Below are positions 6,975-12,142 of a stretch of 12,142 nucleotides of DNA, piece by piece; the stretch's first letter is position 1, and each line of letters starts with the position of its first letter. The translations under genes and the position numbers were made by a program. The notes beneath the pieces are model-generated. The model was not told the DNA's origin and did no database searches. It saw only the letters and a list, made by a program, of their open reading frames with translations. Source of the stretch: an uncultured Clostridia bacterium (lineage in GTDB: Bacteria > Bacillota > Clostridia > Christensenellales > Borkfalkiaceae); the NCBI GenBank assembly GCA_944376035.1, contig CALWBJ010000064.1, forward strand, positions 1 to 12,142. The letters run 5' to 3'.

Positions 6975-7946
6975 TTGAAATTTGCTGATTTTTTAAAATC
7001 GATAAAGGCTGATAATGTTAAAACCGTAGGGTCGGTTTTTTTGATTGAGGGTGAAGACGCGTATTTTCGCACATCAGCACTTTCTGCGCTTAAAAATCTT
7101 GTTTCAGAGCCGGAACTCAACTTGACACAGTTTGAAGGTACCGGAGTAGATTTAAATCAACTTATTTCGTCTGTAAACGCTTTTCCGTTTATGAGTGAAT
7201 TCAGACTAACTGTTATAAGGGAATTTTACCCTGATAAGTCAATGCTGAAAGGGCAACTGCAAGATTATCTGGAAAAACCTCTTGAAAACAGCATTTTGGC
7301 TATTGTAAACGAAAAATCAAGCGACGGATTAAAGCGTTTTTCTGCGGTAATTGCAGTAGATTGTTCTAAGGCAGATAAAAGCAGCATTTTAAAATGGATA
7401 AAAGCAGAGTGTGCTTCGGCAGGAGTCGGAATAAGTCAGACTGCGGCGGACAGAATATGCGAATATTGCCTTTCAGATATGTTAAGGATAGAAAATGAAG
7501 TCAGCAAATTGATTTCTTTTGCGGGAGAAGGCAGTACAATATCCGATGAAGACGTCAATGAATTAGTACCAAGAGATTCTGAGTATAAAATCTACGAAAT
7601 GACCGATTATATTGCGAAAAAGAAATTCGATAAAGCGGTTTTTATAGTTAACGATATGATCTCGCGCGGAGAAACGCCCCAGCGTATTCTTATAAGTATA
7701 TATAACTATTTCAGACGACTATTACACGTTTCTATAAGTGATGCAGGGGCAGGAAAACTTGCGTCTTTTTTGGGAATAAAAGAGTTTGCGGTGAAAAAAG
7801 CATTGGAACAGAGTTCGATGTTTAAAAAACGTGCGCTGAAAAAAACCGTAGATTTTCTTGAAGAGACCGATTATAAATTAAAAACTGGTGCGGCGGAAGC
7901 GAATTCAGCAATGTGGCTTGCGGTTTTTAAAATAATGACCGAATAG
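6975..7946 (+). CDS. holA: DNA polymerase III subunit delta
   Basis: 323 residues, close to the length of Bacillus YqeN/HolA. Delta is the clamp-loader subunit that opens the beta sliding clamp, working in the complex with delta-prime and tau/gamma. The N-terminus VGSVFLIEGEDAYFRTSAL matches the family's opening motif (a degenerate Walker A region). Also visible are FPFMSEFRLTVIREF, LRIENEVSKLISF, a helical central domain with YEMTDYIAKKKFDKA, and the C-terminal collar domain around TPQRILISIYNYFRRLL and DYKLKTGAAE. The start is TTG, fixed by GGGAG seven bases upstream and by a promoter whose start site lies only about 15 bases away; no in-frame ATG fits. Its position after comEC is conserved in Firmicutes. 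cdaA begins 12 bases after the stop, so the two are almost certainly cotranscribed. Confidence 0.95.
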   Translation: MKFADFLKSIKADNVKTVGSVFLIEGEDAYFRTSALSALKNLVSEPELNLTQFEGTGVDLNQLISSVNAFPFMSEFRLTVIREFYPDKSMLKGQLQDYLEKPLENSILAIVNEKSSDGLKRFSAVIAVDCSKADKSSILKWIKAECASAGVGISQTAADRICEYCLSDMLRIENEVSKLISFAGEGSTISDEDVNELVPRDSEYKIYEMTDYIAKKKFDKAVFIVNDMISRGETPQRILISIYNYFRRLLHVSISDAGAGKLASFLGIKEFAVKKALEQSSMFKKRALKKTVDFLEETDYKLKTGAAEANSAMWLAVFKIMTE

Positions 7947-7958
7947 CAGGAGGGAATA

Positions 7959-8792
7959 ATGTATATTGCGCAAAGGTTATCAGATTTTTTTGAAAAATTT
8001 TCAAACAATATTGAATTTGCTTTTTTGGTGATAATAAGTATTCTCGCTTTCAGCGTGCTGTATTATTATCTTATAAAATTTCTTCTTGACAACAATTCCG
8101 GTATTGTAGTTGCCGTTTTCGGTTTTGTAACGGTAATCGCGGGCGGCATAGTAATTTGTAACGAGAGGATAGGCGGGACGATTTTTCTGCTTGTGCCTTC
8201 GCTTTTCGTCGTTGTCGTCGTAGCGCTTTATTCAGTTGAATTGAAAAGACTTATCTGGACCCGTAAAAACATGAGATTGCTTGACGTCAAACACGGAGAT
8301 GGCAGTTTTTACGACGAAGAGAAGATTCAGACGTGTATAACCGAGATTATTAAAGCGTTACAGGATATGTCAAAAAATGACATGGGCGCAATTATAGTTT
8401 TATCTACAGATAATGTGCCGTCACAGATTCTAGACAGCGGTATTGCGCTTAACAGCGATATATCCAGCGAACTTATTGAAAGCGTATTTTTCCCAAAGAC
8501 TCCCTTGCACGACGGAGCGATGATTATAAGCGGAACGAAAATAGTCGCCGCCGGATGTTTTTTGCCTCTTTCGCAGGATATGGATAAAATACCCAAAGAT
8601 CTCGGCACCAGACACAGAGCGGGAATTGGAGTTACCGAAACCATAGACGTCGTATCGCTTATTGTATCCGAAGAAACAGGTATAATTTCCATAGCCAGAG
8701 CAGGTAAGATAACAAGGTATGCAGACGCGGTTATGTTAAAGCAGATACTAAGTAAATATTATTGGCAGGAACTTGAAGGTATAAAGAAATAA
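7959..8792 (+). CDS. cdaA: membrane-bound diadenylate cyclase (c-di-AMP synthase)
   Basis: 277 residues. The protein condenses two ATP into cyclic di-AMP, the second messenger for potassium and osmolyte balance and cell-wall homeostasis. Three N-terminal membrane helices (about 19-42, 47-66, 72-92) are followed by a short linker (YSVELKRLI, replacing the usual FQPELRRALE) and the cytoplasmic DAC domain (about 115-275). The DGA motif (185-187 in TPLHDGAMII) and RHR motif (218-220 in LGTRHRAGIG) that bind ATP and metal are both intact, so the enzyme should be active. AGGAGG sits 6 bases before the ATG. The membrane part is divergent, with more charged loops than usual. The gene sits between holA and a 45-codon membrane-protein gene; its usual neighbours cdaR (YbbR repeats) and glmM are absent here. 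Confidence 0.94.
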   Translation: MYIAQRLSDFFEKFSNNIEFAFLVIISILAFSVLYYYLIKFLLDNNSGIVVAVFGFVTVIAGGIVICNERIGGTIFLLVPSLFVVVVVALYSVELKRLIWTRKNMRLLDVKHGDGSFYDEEKIQTCITEIIKALQDMSKNDMGAIIVLSTDNVPSQILDSGIALNSDISSELIESVFFPKTPLHDGAMIISGTKIVAAGCFLPLSQDMDKIPKDLGTRHRAGIGVTETIDVVSLIVSEETGIISIARAGKITRYADAVMLKQILSKYYWQELEGIKK

Positions 8793-8812
8793 TATCAAAA
8801 GGAGGATTGTTT

Positions 8813-8950
8813 ATGAATAAGGAATTTAACAGGGCTCAGTCCGAAAGTAACGATAATAAGACGAAGAGTAAAAATTTCTGGAAACAGTTCGGCCTAATTT
8901 GTCTTGCGGTAGTCCTTGCGGTTATTACGGTTTTCATTATAAATCTTTAA
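8813..8950 (+). CDS. small single-pass membrane protein, 45 aa, cotranscribed with cdaA
   Basis: The ORF has 45 codons from ATG, 20 bases after the cdaA stop, with an excellent ribosome binding site (AAAAGGAGG ending 8 bases before the start). The N-terminal 20-odd residues are polar and rich in Asn, Lys and Ser. A basic/aromatic patch (SKNFWKQF) follows, then one hydrophobic helix (LICLAVVLAVITVFI) ending Asn-Leu at the C-terminus. The positive residues before the helix predict an N-inside, tail-anchored orientation. I recognise no family. The strong translation signal, tight spacing and absence of a longer alternative frame make it a real gene. Its place where cdaR often stands suggests a CdaA partner or regulator, but that is inference; an unrelated small membrane protein that merely shares the transcript is equally possible. 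Confidence 0.82.
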   Translation: MNKEFNRAQSESNDNKTKSKNFWKQFGLICLAVVLAVITVFIINL

Positions 8951-8987
8951 TTAAATAAAGTTTTTTAGTTACCTAATAAATGACAAT

Positions 8988-9013
8988 AATTATTTTTACA
9001 AATTATTTTTACA
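8988..9013. repeat. tandem 13-bp direct repeat upstream of the DUF1015 operon
   Basis: AATTATTTTTACA occurs twice with no spacer (8988-9000 and 9001-9013). The second copy supplies the TTTACA that could be the -35 of the downstream operon. In such A+T-rich DNA it may simply be slippage. Confidence 0.7.
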
Positions 9014-9037
9014 GATAATTAAAAATGTCTGTATTAT
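9008..9037 (+). promoter_or_regulatory. possible promoter of the DUF1015-aspartokinase operon
   Basis: TTTACA (9008-9013) is followed after 18 bases by TATTAT (9032-9037), with a TG one base ahead as extended -10; TATAAT lies a few bases further on but has no good -35. This would give a leader of about 100 bases containing the G+C-rich hairpin and short ORF. Confidence is limited because A+T-rich DNA yields such matches easily. Confidence 0.45.
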
Positions 9038-9085
9038 ATAATTTAAATAAGTAATTAAAATAAGTTGAGATTAATTTTTAAATTT

Positions 9086-9130
9086 CCTCGGGGTGAGTTA
9101 AAAATGCTGCACCGGGGTCTGATTAAGTAA
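9086..9130 (+). promoter_or_regulatory. possible leader element: G+C-rich hairpin with an 8-codon ORF
   Basis: An isolated G+C-rich patch lies in a nearly pure A/T leader. CCTCGG (9086-9091) can pair with CCGGGG (9112-9117). Alternatively GGTG (9092-9095) can pair with CACC (9110-9113); the two helices exclude each other. Within it a ribosome-binding-like GGGGTGAG is followed by an ATG (9104) opening an 8-codon ORF (Met-Leu-His-Arg-Gly-Leu-Ile-Lys, stop at 9128-9130) that ends 11 bases before the next gene. It may be a leader peptide or small regulatory hairpin. I do not recognise a known riboswitch class. Confidence 0.3.
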
Positions 9131-9141
9131 AGGAAGATAAT

Positions 9142-10368
9142 ATGACAGAAACGGGATTAAAGGCTGAAAAAATTTTACTTCCGAAAACGGATGACATGTC
9201 AAGATGGGCGTGTATAGCATGCGACCAGTTTACCAGCGAAAAAGAATATTGGGAAAGACTTAGCGATTATGTCAGCGGTAAACCCACAACGCTTGATCTT
9301 ATTTTGCCGGAAATATACTTAGATGATAATTCTGACAGACGTATAGAAAAAATCAACAGTAAAATTAAAGAATATTTAAATGAAGGGTTATTTTATGAAC
9401 TTCCAGAAGGATTTATTCTTACCGTTCGTTCTACGCCGTTTGTAAAAAGAAGGATAGGAATTGTGGCGGCTCTCGATTTGGAAAAATACGATTATAAACC
9501 CGGAAGTTCCGCGCTTATCCGCGCGACGGAAGGAACTATTGAAGAGCGCATTCCGCCAAGGCTGAAAATAAGAAAAGATGCCGAAATAGAGTTTCCGCAT
9601 ATAATGATTCTTTTTGACGACGAAAAGAGAGAAATTACCGAAAATTTATATCAAAACCGTGATAAATTAAGAAAACTTTATGATTTTGATCTTAATATGG
9701 GCGGTGGGCATATAGAGGGATACTTTATAGAAGATTATAGATCGGTTATGAAAAAATTTGTCGGACTTCTTGATTCTGACAGACTGATAAAAAAATACGG
9801 AAAGGACGATAAATTTTTGTTTGCGGTAGGAGACGGAAATCATTCGCTTGCAACCGCAAAAGCGCATTGGGATAAGTTAAAAGAAGAACTTTCCGATGAG
9901 CAAAAGAAAAACCATCCTGCCAGATATGCTCTCGCAGAATTTGTAAATATTTACGACGAAGGTATCTATTTTGAACCTATTTACCGCTTAGTCTGCGGCG
10001 TAGACAGAAATGCATTTACAGACGGATTAAGAAAAACAGACGGTGGAAATATAGAAATTTATTCGGATTATAAAATAGTAAAACAATGCGGAACGAATTC
10101 TCTTCCCGACGGAATACGGGCCGTGGACGAATATATTAAAAATTATATTAAAATTAACGGCGGTTCGGTCGATTATATTCACGGAGAGAATAATCTGAAA
10201 AAATTGGTTGACAGTTCAGATTCTAATGTCGGAATACTTTTCCGGAAATTGGATAAATCCGATTTGTTTAAATACGTTTCCGAAAAAGGAGCATTTCCCA
10301 GGAAAACTTTTTCAATGGGAGAAGGCGTGGAAAAAAGGTACTATCTTGAAGGAAGAAGGATAAAATAA
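9142..10368 (+). CDS. DUF1015 family protein
   Basis: 408 residues, typical length for the DUF1015 (COG4198) family of soluble cytoplasmic proteins. Recognisable parts are the N-terminal ILLPKTDDMSRWACIACDQF (the family usually opens with a proline-rich core followed by a YDV-type or CDQF-type motif), LIRATEGTIEERIPPR at about 121-138, and the signature VGDGNHSLATAKAHWD (GDGNHS at 230-235), followed by HPARYALAEFVNIYD. There are no membrane segments. The biochemical role is not established to my knowledge; relatives in clostridia are often found beside serine-biosynthesis genes. Here its stop overlaps the start of aspartate kinase by one base, so translational coupling and a role around aspartate/serine-family metabolism are plausible inference. 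AGGAAG five bases before the ATG supports the start. Confidence 0.88.
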   Translation: MTETGLKAEKILLPKTDDMSRWACIACDQFTSEKEYWERLSDYVSGKPTTLDLILPEIYLDDNSDRRIEKINSKIKEYLNEGLFYELPEGFILTVRSTPFVKRRIGIVAALDLEKYDYKPGSSALIRATEGTIEERIPPRLKIRKDAEIEFPHIMILFDDEKREITENLYQNRDKLRKLYDFDLNMGGGHIEGYFIEDYRSVMKKFVGLLDSDRLIKKYGKDDKFLFAVGDGNHSLATAKAHWDKLKEELSDEQKKNHPARYALAEFVNIYDEGIYFEPIYRLVCGVDRNAFTDGLRKTDGGNIEIYSDYKIVKQCGTNSLPDGIRAVDEYIKNYIKINGGSVDYIHGENNLKKLVDSSDSNVGILFRKLDKSDLFKYVSEKGAFPRKTFSMGEGVEKRYYLEGRRIK

Positions 10369-11690
10369 TGTTAAAAGTATGTAAGTTCGGCGGTACGTCG
10401 ATGGCGGACGCGAGAGCGTTGAAGCAGGTAAGAGAGATAATTGAAAGCGATAAATCAAGAAAATATATAGTTGTATCCGCACCGGGTAAACGTTTTAAAG
10501 ACGATATTAAAATAACCGATATGCTATATAGATGCTACGATGAAGTCGTAAAGAGCGGGAACTGCAAGAAAATATTTTCGGTTATAAGAAACAGGTTTAA
10601 CGAAATAGTAAAAGAACTCGGGCTGGATTTTGATATGAACAAAATCCTCGATGAAACGGAAGAGGCCATTTGCGCCGAAAAAAGCGCGGATTTTGCGGCT
10701 TCGAGAGGAGAATATCTTAGCGCGGTTCTCATGGCGAATTATCTCGGAGCGGAATTTGTAGACGCGGCAGAGATGATTCGTTTTGACAGCAGCGGAAGGC
10801 TTAATAACGAATACACCGATGATAAAGTGAAAACGCGTCTGGATAAAGTAAAATATGCGGTTATACCAGGCTTTTACGGTAAAGATTCACACGGAAAAAT
10901 TAAAACTTTCAGCCGTGGCGGAAGTGATATTACCGGCTCTATAATTGCTCGCGGAGTCAATGCCGATCTTTATGAGAACTGGACTGACGTGAGCGGATTT
11001 TTGATTTGCGATCCGAGAATCGTTCCCGAAGCGAAGGTAATAGAGCAACTGACATATAAAGAACTAAGAGAACTTTCTTATATGGGTGCGTCTGTTCTTC
11101 ATTCGGAAGCAATATTTCCCTTGGTTAAGAGTCGTATACCCATAAATATAAAAAACACTTTCCGTCCCGCCGATAACGGCACAATGATTGTTCCTAGCGA
11201 GCAGTATAATCTGAAAAAGGAAAGCGTTATTACGGGTATTGCAGGTAAAAAGGATTTTTCTGTAATATTTATCGAGAAATCCATGATGAATTCGGAAGTT
11301 GGCTTTATAAGAAAAGTTCTTTCCGTTATGGAACATTACGGACTCAGTGTCGAACACGTGCCTTCCGGTATAGATACTCTTTCTGTCGTGCTTTCTTCCG
11401 AGCAACTTAAAAACGGGATATTGACAGATGTCGTTAATGAAATCAGAGAAAACGTCAATCCCGATTATGTTCATGTAATAGAAAACGTCTCTCTTGTAGC
11501 AACCGTTGGACACGGTATGGCTAGAAGACTTGGTACTGCGGCAAAGATATTCAATGCACTTTCCGATGAAGGAATAAATATAAAAATGATAGATCAGGGA
11601 TCTAGCGAACTTAATATAATTATCGGCGTATCGAATTCTGATTATGAAAAATGTATACACGCAATATACAATGCATTTATAAACGACTGA
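10368..11690 (+). CDS. aspartate kinase (monofunctional, two ACT domains)
   Basis: 440 residues. It phosphorylates L-aspartate to aspartyl-4-phosphate, the committed step to lysine, threonine, methionine and diaminopimelate. The kinase domain starts with KFGGTS (6-11). It carries SRGGSDITG (182-190), binding ATP and substrate, WTDVSGFLICDPRIV (205-219), and the barrel-end motif YMGASVLHSEA (238-248). Two ACT domains follow, about 285-360 (VITGIAGKKDFSVIFI) and 372-440 (NVSLVATVGHGM), so feedback inhibition by an amino acid is expected; which one cannot be read from the sequence. The length and layout match the monofunctional AK III/YclM type rather than the shorter LysC with internal start. 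The ATG overlaps the DUF1015 stop (TAATG) and is preceded by AAGAAGGA. A malic enzyme gene follows after 27 bases. Confidence 0.95.
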   Translation: MLKVCKFGGTSMADARALKQVREIIESDKSRKYIVVSAPGKRFKDDIKITDMLYRCYDEVVKSGNCKKIFSVIRNRFNEIVKELGLDFDMNKILDETEEAICAEKSADFAASRGEYLSAVLMANYLGAEFVDAAEMIRFDSSGRLNNEYTDDKVKTRLDKVKYAVIPGFYGKDSHGKIKTFSRGGSDITGSIIARGVNADLYENWTDVSGFLICDPRIVPEAKVIEQLTYKELRELSYMGASVLHSEAIFPLVKSRIPINIKNTFRPADNGTMIVPSEQYNLKKESVITGIAGKKDFSVIFIEKSMMNSEVGFIRKVLSVMEHYGLSVEHVPSGIDTLSVVLSSEQLKNGILTDVVNEIRENVNPDYVHVIENVSLVATVGHGMARRLGTAAKIFNALSDEGINIKMIDQGSSELNIIIGVSNSDYEKCIHAIYNAFIND

Positions 11691-11717
11691 TTTTTCAACT
11701 TTTGGAGGTAAAAATAT

Positions 11718-12142
11718 ATGGATTATGGTAAAGAATCGTTGCGTTTACACGGATTATGGAAGGGTAAAATCGAAGTAAACGTAAAAGTACCCGTCAAGAA
11801 CAAAGAGGATTTATCGCTGGCGTATACGCCGGGCGTTGCGGCCCCGTGTCTTGCTATTCGTGACAATTATGATAAATCTTTTGAACTTACGGCGAGGGGG
11901 AATCTTGTAGCAGTAATAACCGACGGCACTGCGGTTTTGGGATTAGGAGATATAGGACCCGAGGCAGGTATGCCGGTTATGGAAGGCAAATGTGCTCTTT
12001 TCAAGGAGTTCGGAGGAGTAAACGCTATACCAATTTGTATCAGAAGTAAGGAGACAGATGAAATTGTAAAGACTATAAAACTTATAGCAGGCAGTTTCGG
12101 CGGAATCAATCTTGAAGATATTTCCGCTCCCAGATGTTTTGA
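11718..12142 (+). CDS. malic enzyme, N-terminal part (3' end outside window)
   Basis: 141 codons are visible and the frame is still open at the window edge. The enzyme oxidatively decarboxylates malate to pyruvate with NAD(P)+. YTPGVA (36-41) holds the catalytic tyrosine. TDGTAVLGLGDIGPEAGMPV (69-88) is the family signature, EGK (89-91) contains the catalytic lysine, and GGINLEDISAPRCF (128-141) includes the metal-binding Glu-Asp pair. All key residues visible are intact. It starts directly in the malic domain without an extension, like the short bacterial form (about 400 residues), although a fused phosphotransacetylase-like domain (MaeB type) cannot be excluded. GGAGG (11704-11708) precedes the ATG by 9 bases. 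Closeness to aspartate kinase suggests cotranscription. Cofactor preference is not decidable here because the nucleotide-binding domain is missing. Confidence 0.95.
   Translation, partial: MDYGKESLRLHGLWKGKIEVNVKVPVKNKEDLSLAYTPGVAAPCLAIRDNYDKSFELTARGNLVAVITDGTAVLGLGDIGPEAGMPVMEGKCALFKEFGGVNAIPICIRSKETDEIVKTIKLIAGSFGGINLEDISAPRCF

Noticed and set aside
11064..11660. 198-codon minus-strand ORF
   Set aside because: It lies wholly antisense to the well-supported ACT region of aspartate kinase and shows no family motif or ribosome binding site.
1..12142. CRISPR array, insertion sequence, prophage or toxin-antitoxin/defence system
   Set aside because: No regularly spaced repeats, transposase, integrase or defence motifs were found; the genes are metabolic or housekeeping.

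Overview
The window reads as chromosomal DNA of a low-GC, Gram-positive-type bacterium, most likely an uncultivated gut clostridium. The reasons are A+T-rich intergenic DNA, GGAGG-type ribosome binding sites, a comEC-holA neighbourhood typical of Firmicutes, a membrane diadenylate cyclase, and host- or plant-glycan exoglycosidases without signal peptides. No phage genes, insertion sequences or CRISPR arrays are visible. All protein genes are on the + strand. The only genes on the - strand are two RNA genes in the middle.

Region 1 (1-3966) is the end of a carbohydrate-use locus. It holds the 3' part of a GH20 beta-N-acetylhexosaminidase of the GH20C/GcnA kind, cut by the window edge two codons before its catalytic Asp-Glu pair. 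Next comes a large cytoplasmic glycoside hydrolase resembling GH106, then a probable terminator.

Region 2 (3967-4600) is the RNA island. On the - strand a promoter drives a roughly 190-200-nt, rod-like, self-complementary RNA that looks like 6S RNA. A second promoter with the same architecture then drives tRNA-Glu(CUC), which ends in a strong terminator. Back to back with the 6S-like promoter is a near-consensus promoter facing comEC.

Region 3 (4620-8950) contains comEC (DNA-uptake channel, with a degenerate C-terminal metallo-beta-lactamase-like domain), then holA (polymerase III delta), cdaA (c-di-AMP synthase) and a 45-residue single-pass membrane protein gene missed by length-limited ORF callers. 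The last three form a tight operon behind one promoter. The usual cdaA partner cdaR is not there.

Region 4 (8951-12142) starts with an A+T-rich leader containing a tandem repeat, a short G+C-rich hairpin and a possible 8-codon leader peptide. It continues into a DUF1015 gene, an aspartate kinase gene overlapping it by one base, and the 5' end of a malic enzyme gene. This looks like one operon linking C4-acid and amino-acid metabolism.

The most interesting signals are the unannotated 6S-like RNA; a shared promoter architecture (TTGTTGCAA, 14 bases, TGNTANAAT) in front of the 6S-like RNA, tRNA-Glu and holA; the small membrane protein paired with cdaA; and the leader in front of the DUF1015-aspartokinase operon.
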